Origin: Ustilaginoidea virens | Lineage: Eukaryota > Ascomycota > Sordariomycetes > Hypocreales > Clavicipitaceae | NCBI RefSeq assembly: GCF_000687475.1 | Contig: NC_057321.1 | Coordinates: 1,426,001 to 1,490,000, forward strand | DNA: 64,000 nt | Direction: 5' to 3' | In this document: in pieces, positions 46,112-57,789 of the stretch | Position numbering within the stretch: the first letter of the stretch is position 1 | Layout of the letters: each line of letters begins with the position of its first letter | The notes under the pieces: generated by a model | Database searches by the model: none | The model's input: the letters and a program-made list of their open reading frames with translations, nothing else | What the model was told of the DNA's origin: nothing | Translations under genes and position numbers: made by a program

Positions 46112-47153
46112 TTAAAACAAGTCGTTTACAGCCTGATCAGCATCCTTTTGTATCAACTCCTTCATGCCCTGCGCGAAACCGTCAGTTTTCACGCACCGCA
46201 TGTGGATGTCTGCAATGCGTGGGGTGAGGGGAGAAAATAACAATAAAAATGAAAAGAGCCTTACATCGGGCATGATTGGGTTTCCCGCCTTGTCGGCAAC
46301 GTAACGGAACGGCATCTGCGTGCTCTCATGCTTGTTGAACTTGAGCTCTGGAAAATCAACGTAGGGAACCTTGTCCAGGGCAACTAGTTTTGTTTGACCG
46401 GATTTCAGCACGGCGGACCTTTGCAAATAAAGCGGGCGAAATAAAAAAAAGAAGAAGAAGAAAAAAGGAGAGAAAAAAAAAAGGAGGAAGGAAAAGAAGA
46501 AGGAAAGCAAACGACATACTGCCGTCTTGGACAACCATGCGAGTCACCCGCACCGCAGTATCAGTGGTCATCTGCTTGGGTCCCAATCGCCGCCCCTCGA
46601 AGCCCTTCTTCCTGAGCTCCGACGTTCTATCTAGACACGCGGAGAAATCAGCCGGGTTGATATCCCGCGCACATTGCGAACAAGAAGCCGACTGCGGCTC
46701 GGACGAGCAAAGAGCAAGGGTTTTTTTTCTGTTTTTCACATACCTCTGGGAGGGTCATCGCCTGTTTCCAGCAACCCCGTCAGTTTTCAGGCATTTTGAC
46801 CGTCCCAAATGGCAAGACCACCAAACTTGCTACATACCCAAGATGCCGCCGAAGAGAAAGGCTTCAAAGGCATCTCCGTCCTCGGGCGACAAGTCCTTGG
46901 CGGCGGCAGGATCCAGCAAGCAGACCTTGGCTTTGTCCCCAGCATACAGCTCTTCCACGCCGCGGTTTTCGGGAGTAAAGGCCGAGACGGCGGCCAAGGC
47001 CGCGGGGGCCCTGAACCCGGCGGGGAGGCTGGATAGGATGAAGCTGCCGCCGCTGTCTCGGGTTTCTTCTGCGACGGCCATGTATTCTAGCTCTGACCAG
47101 GGGCCAAGCTCCGGGTCGAGGTGTTCGACGATAAAAGTCTTGCCGGGAGGCAT
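46112..47153 (-). CDS. SFM1: SFM1 SPOUT-type arginine methyltransferase
   Basis: In yeast Sfm1 methylates an arginine of ribosomal protein uS3 (Rps3); SPOUT fold, cytosolic. Five exons: 47153-46838, 46761-46744, 46630-46520, 46383-46265 and 46168-46112. The second exon has only 18 bases. Phases close to 206 residues, the family size. The product starts MPPGKTFIVEHLDPELGPWS and has LEYMAVA, a VCLLDP strand, FEAFLFGGILG|DDPPRDRTSELR across the micro-exon, GRRLGPKQMTTDTAVRVTRM (cofactor-binding knot region), VPYVDFPELKFNKHESTQMP and MPFRYV. Introns 1 and 4 share the branch-point context TGAAAACTGACGG. The gene diverges from KEX1 across 1.2 kb. Confidence 0.93.
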
Positions 47154-48361
47154 GGCAGGGCAAGGAAGAATGCGGTGAATGCCAATTTGATTATACGAGC
47201 ACGGCTTGGGTGGCGGCCGCCGGGTCAAATTCGATTGCGGTTTTGACTGCGGGCGGGGGAGCGGACCGGTGTTTGGTGGGTTGGGGGGGGGGCTCTCTTC
47301 TTGAAGATGTCTGGTCTGATTGCTTCTATTGACCTGCTCAGTCGGCGTTTGTTGCCAATCGCGGCGCTGGTGGATGGCGTAGTGGCGGTTTGCTGCGGGC
47401 TGGTACGTACGTTTGCGACGAGGCAAAAAATGGACGCGCTGGGTGGTTACAGTAGGTTGGATGTGGATGTGGTGGGGAGGCTGAAGACGACGATGCGCCA
47501 CCAGGCATGGTATCAATCTCCCTGACTGGGCCACTCGCACGGCTCGCGATGAACCCCGATAAGCGCGCGTAGGAGCAACAAACGGAGCATGATGTCTTGC
47601 AGAGAATAACCTAGACGAGGCAACCTAGGGATATGGCCATTGCAGCGAGACTGGACCACTTGGAGATTCGAAATCACAGAGCGCAAGATACAGACTACAG
47701 GCCACAGGGCGCCTTCAGGGCCTGCCAGCTATTGGAGGTCTATTGTCGGAGAGCCACTCCCTGCAGAAAGCGTCTTTTGCAATAGCAGCCCTCGCCTGGT
47801 GCTCCTCGCGCCCGGGTTTAAAAAGCCCCTTGCCACCATTTTCTATTCCAATTCAGCGCTTTGCGGATCTGACATGTTTTCGCCGCAGATTGCTAAACAC
47901 ACTCACCCATCTGAGTTGCCTGCGGTCTTGCTAATTCCGAGTCGGCGTCAGGGTGTAAGGAGCCAGCCACATACATCGCCACACACACAGCCACGGCCAC
48001 GGTCACGGCCACGGCCACAGGTGCTAACCAAAGTTGGCGGCTCGGCTCCGTCAATACTCCGTCCACCGTACCGCACCCAGCAGCTCCCCAAAAGGTACAC
48101 CCCTGCAACTCTGCTCCGTCCTCCGCGGGTACGTCGAGTTATTAACCCGTCGCGTTTTTGCGTACGCCATCAGGGCCTCGTTTTTTACCCCCTCAGCTCT
48201 TGGTGCGCATTCGTTCCAGCCAAGCAGATCCCCTCAGTCTTTTTGCATCGTCCGCCGTCCGACTCGCAGGCCCGACATTTTCATGGTCTGATTATTCCGC
48301 GATCCGGTTCATCCTGCTGAGCCTTTGCCGCAGCCTCCGCGTGTCCTCGGTCTCGTTCGTT
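47154..48361. promoter_or_regulatory. Divergent promoter interval SFM1 / KEX1
   Basis: 1.2 kb between the two start codons. Contains a G-run near 47282-47291 and CACGGCCACGG repeats at 47990-48018 about 350 bases upstream of KEX1. Specific binding sites cannot be named. Confidence 0.5.
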
Positions 48362-50404
48362 ATGGCTCTCCTGCCAGCCTGGTCTGTCGCTGCATCATGG
48401 GGAGCCATCGCCCTCCTGGCCTTTTCGCCCTTGTCAGCTCTTGCCGCTGACAAGTCCGCTGCCGATTACTACGTTCGCGACCTTCCTGGTCTTCCTAAAC
48501 ATGGTGTCCCCATCAAGATGCACGCTGGGTAAGATTCTCAGAACACGCATCCCTCACCACCAAGTTCGAAGAGACGACGACTTTCACATGGACATGGCTG
48601 ATGAGGGATTCCTCCCCCCACCAACCGCAGGCATGTCGAGATTTCCCATGAAACCAATGCCAACTTTTTCTTCTGGCATTTCCAAAACAACCACATCGCG
48701 AACCGACAAAGAACTGTCATATGGTTGAATGGTGGCCCGGGATGTAGCTCCGAGGATGGAGCCCTGATGGAAGTCGGGCCCTACAGAGTCAACCATGACA
48801 TGAATCTGACCCTCAACAATGGCTCGTGGAACGAATTCGCGAACCTTCTTTTTGTCGACAATCCCGTGGGAACCGGCTTCAGCTATGTTAATACAAACCA
48901 CTATGTCCACCAGCTGTCCGAGATGGCCAACCAATTCGTCATGTTTTTGGACAAGTTTTTCAAAATATTTCCAGAGTATGAGCACGATGATGTGAGTGGT
49001 CTCTTTTTGCGAGGCTTGTCACGAACAAACGAACCGTCTTTTCTAACGGCCCGCTGCTAGATCTACCTCGCTGGCGAATCCTTTGCAGGTCAACACATCC
49101 CCTACATTGCCAAAGCTATCCTGGATCGCAATAGTAAGAAGGGGCCGTCCGGAAAATGGAACCTGTCCGGGCTGCTCATAGGCAATGGATGGATCTCTCC
49201 CCCAGACCAGTCCGATGCGTATCTGAAGTTCAGTCTGCAGAGAGGTATTATAGAGAAAGGCTCGGATAAGGCTCAGCAACTCCAAAACATGCAGAGAATC
49301 TGCGACAAGGACCTCGCGACGAATCCTGGTCATGTCGAATACCCTCAGTGTGAAGACATTCTCCGGCGAATCCTTAAACTCACCATGAAAGGCTCTGGAG
49401 ATCAGCAATGCATCAACATGTACGATGTACGACTCAAGGATTCCGCGCCCTCGTGCGGTATGAACTGGCCTCCAGATCTGAAGAATGTCGGTCCCTACTT
49501 GCGACAGCCAGCCGTCAGCCGCGCTCTCAACCTCGACCAGCAACTAAATACGGGATGGCAGGAATGCAATAGCCGCGTCGGGACTGCTATGAGGGGCAGC
49601 AACTCGACAGCCTCGGTTCACCTTTTGCCAGAAATCCTCAAGCAAGTTCCCATCCTCCTCTTCTCCGGCGCCGAAGATCTAATCTGCAACCACATCGGCA
49701 CGGAGCAGCTCATCGCCAGGCTGGAGTGGAACGGAGGTAGAGGATTTGAACTTGCGCCAGGAAACTGGGCTCCTAGGAGGCAATGGACCTTTGAGGGCGA
49801 GAATGCGGGTTTCTGGCAGGAAGCGCGCAACCTCACCTATGTCTTGTACTACAATGCGTCTCACATGGTTGCTTTTGACCATGCTCGCCGCACCAGAGAC
49901 ATGTTGGACCGTTTCATGAACGTCGACATCAGCAACATTGGCGGCGAGCCCTCGGACAGCCGTATCGATGGCGAAAAGGGGCCCGATACTTCGGTCGGTG
50001 GAGCAACAAACAACACCCATCATCACCAGGAGGAGACCAAGAAAAAGTTGGAAAACGCCAAGTGGCGTGCCTATCAACGGTCCGGCGAGGTTGTGCTGGG
50101 CATCGTCATCATTGCTGCCGTAGCGTGGGGCGTCTTCATCTGGCGTCAGAGGCGCAAGGGTGCTGCGTACTCTGCTCTGCGAAGCGATGACGCCGCCGGC
50201 CAGTCAAGGGCCGGCCTCTCTGCTTACCATGACCGCCGCCACCGCAACGGGGATCTTGAGGCTGCTGCATTTGATGAAGCCGCCATTGATAACATTCCAC
50301 TACAAGATTCACTCGGTCCCGGGGAGGGCAAGTACAGCATCGGTGGTGATAGTGATGAGGAAGAGGAGGAACCTGCCAAGAAGGGCTATAATCACGGCCA
50401 ATAG
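48362..50404 (+). CDS. KEX1: KEX1 serine carboxypeptidase (pheromone-processing, trans-Golgi)
   Basis: Removes C-terminal Lys/Arg from propeptides after Kex2 cleavage, such as mating pheromone precursors. Three exons: 48362-48528, 48631-48991 and 49061-50404; phases close to 623 residues. A signal peptide ([13 protein letters not shown]) precedes the S10 peptidase domain: [43 protein letters not shown], the nucleophile motif [15 protein letters not shown] (Ser183), the Asp motif [15 protein letters not shown] and the His motif [14 protein letters not shown]. After the enzyme comes a Ser/His-rich linker, one membrane helix (about residues 517-537, [13 protein letters not shown]) and an acidic cytosolic tail ending [12 protein letters not shown], the type-I membrane architecture of Kex1. 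The start is the first ATG before the signal peptide. Confidence 0.95.
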
Positions 50405-51131
50405 GTGATGGGGACTATGGATGTCTGCTTGACAGTTGAATTTACATCTCGAAAAGGCAAACTGCGGCGTTGTGGTGTTGACAGCTTTCTATTATGATTT
50501 GTGTGCGTAAGTGACGAGATTAAGCAGCTCGAATAAAACCGAAGACGCTTCGAATGCTTTGCGCTTTCACCCGGTGGGATGCTAATTGCGCACGGGGCAT
50601 TGATTCCATTCCGTCCCTTGGGGGCTTTCGCTTTTTTTTTTTTTTTTTAAACCAACATTGAAAACTGCAGATTTTTCAAAGGCTGATTAAACAGTGATGC
50701 TCATTATCCGATATCGAGTCTCGGTCGACATCATCGTATGATTGATTTATCTGGCAAGCGTGCCATCTGCTCGCACTGTTAGACTGTTACAGCAGCTGTC
50801 GGATCCGTGGCAGCTGCCAGACAGCTGGTTTACCTTTTTATGCGCTCTCCCTTTCTCATTACCTGCTTTTCCTTTTTTCTTTCTAATCTTCTCAAAGCCT
50901 TGCACTCGATCCATCACACTGCGTGAATTCTCTGCTTCCTTTGACGGCTGGTGCTTCCTATGAACGTCATTTCGTGTGCTCTCCCTTTCTCTTTTCTAGT
51001 CTTCTCAAAGCCTTGTACTCGTCCAATACGCTGCGTATTCTCTGCTTCTTTGAACTCAACTCGGCTTCCTCCCTTTTGCCGTCTAAAGCACTTGCCGAGC
51101 CACTCTACTGCAAAGGACTCCCTGCTTCAAA
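50405..51131. other. Intergenic region KEX1 to zinc-knuckle gene
   Basis: 727 bases. Has a T18-type run at 50631-50648, and a duplicated pyrimidine-rich leader: CTCTCCCTTTCTC...TTCTCAAAGCCTTG at about 50846-50905 and again at 50979-51020. No gene. Confidence 0.5.
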
Positions 51132-52839
51132 ATGGGTGACTGGGGAACCCTCAACGATACCTTGGGCTCGACCTCGGGAAACCAAACTGGAGAAGAGGGG
51201 TGAGTTTAGTACTTGTTCATGGTTTTCCAACAGCCACTAACAGGTAGCCAGCACTACTCATCGAGGCCCTCACGGGCATTCTGAGGGTATCAACGAGAAC
51301 CAGGATCTTGATCACGACAAATGCTTCAACTGTGGCGAGTCGGGGTGAGTTGGATTTCTGAAAATCAAACTTGATAAAGCTGACTGGAGTCCAGCCACCG
51401 AGCAGCGGAGTGTCCCGCCCCACGAGACACAGCATGTCGTTATTGCAAGAAGGAAGGCCACATACTTCGAGACTGTCCCGAAAAGCCGCCCATGATATGC
51501 GGTAACTGTGGCCAAGAGGGTAAGCTCCACTCCCAAAATGAACTTTTTCTTGCGCTCAAGTTGCCAAACTGTTTCAGGTCATTTCCGGAACAACTGCGAA
51601 AACGCCCGCTCTGTCAACCGGGACAGCGTCGCAGACGTGACCCCCGAAGAAGCTCTGGCCAAGATCAAAAAGGCTGCCTGCGAGCGTGATGCAGACGATG
51701 CTAAAGAAGGTATCCAGGAATATGTCAAGGCTGCTGGGGGTGATGTAAACTACCACCAGCTCCAGACCATGTTTATCGACGAAGGCATCAGCCTGTGGCT
51801 TATTGCCATGGAGCGTCAGCTCGTCAATGTCTTTACCAACATGGACCTCCAGGGAAATACTGGCAAGAAGTATTCCATCTCGTACCGATTTTCTGAGAAG
51901 CCTGAGCGCCCACGAGAGAGAGAGACCTGGCCTTCAAGCCGCGAAGAGATTCTGAACAGGCTCGAAGATGCTGGTGACGTAGTTGACAGCGGACTCCGGC
52001 GCTGCAATAACTGCGGTGAGGTGGGACATTTGTCCAAGGCTTGTACCCAAGAGAGGGAGGAGAAGAAGACACAGCCTGCCATCACTTGTCACAACTGCGG
52101 CGCCGATGGACATCGTGTACGCGACTGTAAGTTTCCTCACCACTTTGTGCCCCCGTTCCATGCCGCCAGCTCATTCTTGCTAGGTCCTGAACCACGCGTG
52201 GACAAGTTTGCGTGTCGAAACTGCGGGTACATGCGATGCTCAACACCGGCTTTTAATTTTTTCACGAATGCTAATTTTTGGCAGGAAATCTGGTCATCGA
52301 GCTTCGGATTGCGAAGAGCCGCCCAACTTGGACAACATGGAATGCCGCAAATGCGGTGAAAGTAAGTTCATCAACGACGGGCCATCAGATTTGTCTTTGT
52401 TAACACGAAACAGACGGTCATATGAGCAGAGATTGCCCACAGAGTGGTCCCCGTGGATGTCGCAATTGTGGCCAAGAGGGCCATATAGCAAAGGACTGTG
52501 ATCAGCCTCGCAACATGGACAGTGTTACCTGCCGAAATTGCGAAAAGACGGGACACTTTAGCCGTGACTGCCCGGAGCCTAAGGATTGTACGTGTGCTAT
52601 TGCCTCACAATTGGAGCAAATTCCGCTAACATTACACAGGGAGTAAAGTCCAATGCTCCAACTGCCAGAAATATGGCCATACCAAGGTTCGGTGCAAGGA
52701 GCCTCCTTGCGATGATTCTAGAGAGGGCGGCGGTTGTGACGGACCATCAGCCGGAGACACTGGCAATGCTGGCAATGCTGGCAATGAACCATGGCCAGCG
52801 GAAGCAAATTCAGTACCCGCTGAAAGCTGTGGGTGGTAG
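51132..52839 (+). CDS. Zinc-knuckle protein with ten CCHC motifs (Gis2/Byr3/CNBP-like)
   Basis: RNA- or ssDNA-binding protein of the CNBP type. Eight exons: 51132-51199, 51252-51344, 51395-51519, 51578-52126, 52184-52226, 52285-52361, 52414-52587 and 52640-52839; every phase closes to 442 residues. Knuckles CX2CX4HX4C in order: CFNCGESGHRAAEC, CRYCKKEGHILRDC, CGNCGQEGHFRNNC, then a 110-residue knuckle-free helical-looking segment (DVTPEEALAKIKKAA, DGISLWLIAMERQLVNVF-like), then CNNCGEVGHLSKAC, CHNCGADGHRVRDC, CRNCGKSGHRASDC, CRKCGENGHMSRDC, CRNCGQEGHIAKDC, CRNCEKTGHFSRDC and CSNCQKYGHTKVRC. A short Gly/Asn-rich tail follows. Several introns fall inside knuckles, usually just before the His. 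Yeast Gis2 has seven knuckles, so this is an expanded form. Confidence 0.92.
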
Positions 52840-53279
52840 CTTGGCTTCTGTAAATACGGTTGGGACAATTGGTATACTTTCAAGCAGTGAAGGGGGAGAA
52901 TGCCTTTGAAGTTAGTTTCATACTTGATGAGCTGAATGGACTTCAACGATGGGCACCATCTATCTGCGTCAAGTTGTCCTGGTGTGTTTCGAATCACGGA
53001 CGTGGTATTGAATTGGTGCAGTAGGTACTAAATGCTAGGACAAAACCCCGCATCTAGCCGAGGCCCAGCTTACATGGAAACAACCTCCGTTCGGCTGACG
53101 ATGCAGATTTCGGATGCCGCCGATACGATACCAGACTTTCTTGAGCCTGGCAGTCAAGCCCGTTACTTGCTGCCTGTGTCACACACGAGACGGGAAGTTC
53201 TTCTGGTATTCGTGACGGCTGATGAGGAGGTTCAGCGACTCCAACCGCCTCAATCGTCTCTGCAAACCAACTCGACAAT
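52840..53279. other. Intergenic, 440 bases
   Basis: Between the zinc-knuckle stop and the GST-like start. Short open frames only. Nothing notable. Confidence 0.4.
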
Positions 53280-54341
53280 ATGCCAGACGAGAACATAGTG
53301 CTATACCACTACGCATATTCTCCCTACGCGAGGAGGATTGTATGGTATTTGACGCTTCGTGGCATCCCATACGCCGAATGCGTAAGTTGACACTGGCCTT
53401 TCTCCCTACCTACGAGCCAGGGGCAGGTAACAGACAGGCGTCAGGTTCAACCGCCGATGATGCCACGCCCAGACATTGCCCGTCTGGGAATCGAGCATCG
53501 CCGCATCCCGATCCTCTCCATTGGCAGAGACGTGTATCTCGACAGCCGTCTTCAGCTGCAAAAGCTGGAGAACCTGAGCACTTCGGCCCCGCGGCTGGGG
53601 GCCAGGGGCGCCGACCAGCGAGCAGTCGAGCGTCTCCTGTGCAGCCTCATGACTGACGCGGGGGTCTTCGCCTGGGCTGCCGCCCTCCTGCCAGCCGACC
53701 TACCCCTCCTCCAGGACCCAGCCTTCCAGAGGGACAGGGAAGACTACTTTGGCGATGTGCGCACTGCCGAGGCGGATGCCCGGGTCCAGCCCGTCGCCTT
53801 GCGCGAACTCGCCAGCGTCTTCAAGCTTCTCGAAACCACCCTCCTCGCGGACAACCGCGACTGGGTTCTCAACACGGAGAGGCCCGGTCTCGCAGACATC
53901 GAGGCGGTGTGGCCTCTGCACTGGATGGCCGGCATCCCGGGCGCCCTGCCGCGGGAGAGCTTCTCCCCGAGTGCGTACCCCAAGGTGTACGCGTGGATGG
54001 AGCGGTTCCGAGGCGCCGTCCGGGCGGCCGGGCGGAGGCTGGGGACGCCGCGGCGCCTGTCTGGGCAGGAAGCGGCCAGGCTGATTGTCGGGTCGGCGTA
54101 CCACGAGGCGGAGGGCGCGGTTGACGCGACGGACTTTGAGGTGGCGAGCTTGAGGCTGGTCAAGGGGGACAGGGTGACGGTTGGGCCGACTGATTTCGGG
54201 AGCGGGAGGAGGGATGTGGCCACGTTGGTGGGCATAGACGATGAGCAGGTGGTGTTTGAGACGAAGGGCGAGGATGGGACTGTGAGGGTGCACGCGCCGA
54301 GGCACGGGTTCAGGCTGGGCAAGGCGGAGGCGAGGCTATGA
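53280..54341 (+). CDS. Glutathione S-transferase-like protein
   Basis: Two exons: 53280-53381 and 53445-54341 (GTAAGT donor, GTCAG acceptor), phase closes to 332 residues. The thioredoxin-fold N-terminus reads NIVLYHYAYSPYARRIVWYL and RIPILSIGRDVYLDSRLQLQ, the pattern of fungal GST_N proteins (a Tyr/Ser-Pro active-site region rather than a Cys). An all-helical C-terminal domain follows (ELASVFKLLETTLL, PGLADIEAVWPLHWM, YPKVYAWMERF). The last about 80 residues (from GSAYHEAEG to the end) form an extra strand-rich module that includes LVKGDRVTVGPTDFG and DVATLVGIDDEQVVFE, seen in a subset of fungal GST-like proteins. Substrate cannot be inferred. Exon 2 is markedly GC-rich. Confidence 0.87.
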
Positions 54342-56977
54342 AAGGGTTTGCCATTTCGGCGGCGAGGACGACTCGGACGGCGACAGCCTGCGATGCCTGA
54401 GATCGTGTGCCGTGCATGACGAGTCGGGCAGCATTCACGCATTTGCCAGCCATGGACAGGGCATGCCACAGTTTTGCTGGTTGTTTTGGGAAAGTTGGGG
54501 AGATGTTTTTACTGATTTAAGAAATGGACTGCAAAATGTTTTTGTGGAAACGGGAGGTTTTGCGCGAAAAGACCAGCCAAGCCATGGCATGCAGTGATGG
54601 TAATTATGTGAATGGCTTCAAGACAGGAATACCCCAGCAGTGGGCAGGTGTCGCGACTGGAGCAGCACAGGTGCCAGTCGAGCAACGGTGCACGCCAACT
54701 GCATCGACACAATAGGGGAGTACAGTACAATACGGGTTAGTAGCCGTGTGGGTCGTGACTCGTGTCATTGCCATATGCCAGATGACAAGCCCGAACGGGG
54801 AGACAGAGGGGGAGACAGCGCATCGACGGTTGCATGGGAAAACGCAAAGCGTTGAGGAGGCAAAAAAACAACCAAAAAAAAAAAAGAAACGCTGACCCGC
54901 GCCCCCCCCCCCCCCCCCCACTTTCAGCCAACAGGGTTTCTGGCATCTATGTATAACGGCGGCTCGGGGCCTTGGACGTATTACAAATGCCCTCCCGTGA
55001 CGTAATCCTGTCGTCGGCATCGTGTCAACAAGGCCTTGCTTGATTGAGCCTTATTCGATGCGGCAGGAGCTTCCCGCATAACGCCCAGGCGTCCCCCAAC
55101 CACTGCGCACGAGACGCCCTTGCCGGCGGCTTGCTCCCATCGTGGGTTTTCCCCCTCCTCCACCCAACATGAAGGATTTTCTCCCCAAAACGAAAGAAAA
55201 CACCTGTCCAGGACCCGCGGCTGACGTCATCCCATGCAGCTAGTGCGACACGGCCATGTCCGTAAGCAATCCACCTTTGGAGGCTGGAGTCCCCGCACAC
55301 TGTGGGAAATTATTCTTCCGTACCGTGTTGGCCACTGGAGTTGGCGACAAATCGCAGCAGACGGGACGAGGGACAAAACGTGAACTCGACGGGCCAGGGG
55401 CCGTAACTTGCGCTCTGCCTGTCTGACCGGCCACGGTCCTGTCCTGTCCTGATGGGAAGAAAGCGGGAGTGCCAACTTGAGGCTGGGCTGGGCTGGGCTG
55501 CGGATCGATAGCACTTGCGTGCGGTGCCTGACGGCGTGTTGGAAAAGGCACGACGAATGGAGGAAGATGCTTGCATTGCAATTGGTACGGAGTACGACGG
55601 TGCGGACTTGTTCGCACAGTGGCTGATCTTGATAAGGCGACGTGACCAGATGATCTATCTTCACATTGGAGCCAACCACCCCCCCGCCTTCCCCGAAAAA
55701 AATCGTTGCCTTATGCGTGCCTGAACACGAACGACGAACGACTGGGCTGAAACCGACACGGCGCCCTAACGCGAATTCTCGAGCACCGGCGAAGTGGATT
55801 TGCTCTCTCGAGCATGAAAGGCCGCTGCTGATGATGGTGCCGGCGAGCGCGCTTTGGGGGTAAAACCATGCCTCTCGGAATATACGCGTTCATCAGCATG
55901 GTACGGGCAAAAGGGGAGCAAGAAAAACGTCATTTTGATCCAACTCTGCTTCACAGAGTTTTCCAGGACGCCAGTCCGTTTGTTTTGGGCGTTGAAATGT
56001 CTCCGAGGCCCCGTCCGTCCAGCGTCCTGGGCATTCCCCTGCTTTCTTGCACCGGCACGCCCCTGGTCGCAGGAGCGGACTGCGGTTGACTTGGGGGGGG
56101 GGGGAGGGAGGGACATTTACATCATTTCACTTTTCACATCTGCCACCGTCAGATGCGGTGGCAGAGAACGGGAGCCCAACATTCATTACATTATCCGTAC
56201 GGTGAAGAAATGACTGTCCAGGACCGTTTAGTTTCTGCATGGCATATGACATTAATGCCAGCTGGTAAGTTAGCAACAGCATGAATCCGTGGCTGGCGGG
56301 CTCTTGGATCCAGTCTTGGGATTCTTACAGGGTTGTGGTTGTCGCCGCCGGTCCGCACTGTGCTGCGACCAGTCACGCCATCGTGGGAAGTGGGGCCGCT
56401 GGACAAGGACGGTCTGTCACTGGATGCTCTTGGGGCATGCAGCATGGGCATGCTGCATGGGCATGCTACATGTGGTCTGGGGGAGACGCTCCGTCTGCAG
56501 CGGCAGCGAGTACTGCACCGTGCGAGACTGGGCTGGGCCTGGCGCTTTGGCCGCCCCCGTCAAGCTTGCCGTTCGTGCCTCTAGATCTTGCGGTTCTTTA
56601 TGATGGTTTTGTAGATGCGGAGGAAAAGGTGCGGACGCAGTCTGCAGACGCTTGGTTCCAGTGCTCTGACCAAGAGCGGTTGCGGGGAGCAAGAATCGGG
56701 TGGCCTTGGCCTTGGCCTTGGCTGCGCAAAGACGCGCCAACGCACGCGCTGGCCGCTGGCCTTGAGGTACGGAGTAGGCGTTATTATCATGCGGACAAGC
56801 GCGACGAGTCCCTGGTATAAATAGCAGAGGCCCGTAACGATAGCTGAAGCGATTGCGCTGGCGCTCGGCCGGCAATTGGTGTTGCAGCTCGTTGGTCCGG
56901 ACGCCATGCGGAACTTCTATGACTCAACGAGCCACGACGGAGTTGATGGCCAATAGACGGTTACATTGCGCACACAC

Positions 56978-57040
56978 CTACGCGTACCTACCTACCTAAG
57001 GTACCTACCTTAGGTACCGTAGGTAGGCAGGTACCTGTGT
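56978..57040. repeat. Palindromic cluster of ACCTACC/GGTAGGT motifs
   Basis: Overlapping inverted copies of GGTACC and CCTAAGG; contains GGTACCTACCTTAGGT at 57000-57015, identical to 41704-41719. Confidence 0.8.
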
Positions 57041-57751
57041 CCTAAGGTGTAGCCTCTGTACACGGTGCTTCTCGGTGTGGGCATATCAAAGTAAAACAAC
57101 TCGAGCAACGAAACAACCTCCTTATCCACCGTTTTGTTATCCAGGAACCCGTTTTGTCGAGCCGCATGGCCATGGCACCTATGACCCGTATCTTGACCCG
57201 TTCGTTCTCTCGATTCGTGAGCAAAGATCGACCGCCCGATGCCGGGGCAGCAGCCTTGTCCTCGAGCCCCGCACAGTGCGAGCATCTCCGTTGCCCGCCC
57301 GCCTGGCCAGCCAGTCACATCCGACGACGTTTATTCCCTGCTCTGTTGGTTGGCATTTGCCCCACCCTTGGCAGGCAACCCAACGCACCACGCCCCAAAC
57401 CGCCCCACCACGCCCCACCTCACCCCACCCCGCCAAATATCCTGGATCTGGGCCAAGTTGCAGACGCAAGAAAGGCGCCGCCATTCACTTTTCCTACCTT
57501 CCCTCCCCCCCCCCCCCCCGCGGTCCCCCCCCACGGAGGGAAAACCGAAAAAAAAAAAAGGAAAAAAAAAAAAGAGAGGGAGGGAAAAAAAACGTCATCT
57601 CTGACGTCTTTCCCTTTCAACACTCGAACTGTGAGCCCATTCACGATCCTCGTCTGCTCGCTGCGATTCCACCCGCGGCTGCGTGCGCTCCTCCCGCATT
57701 CTGGTTGCAGCAGAACGGCTAGGCTTTTTTGCCGCCGCACCTTTTCTGCCA

Positions 57752-57753
<2 letters not shown>

Positions 57754-57788
<35 letters not shown>
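57754..57788. repeat. Homopolymer run of 35 T
   Basis: T35 in the region upstream of the bZIP gene. Confidence 0.95.
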
Positions 57789-57789
<1 letters not shown>

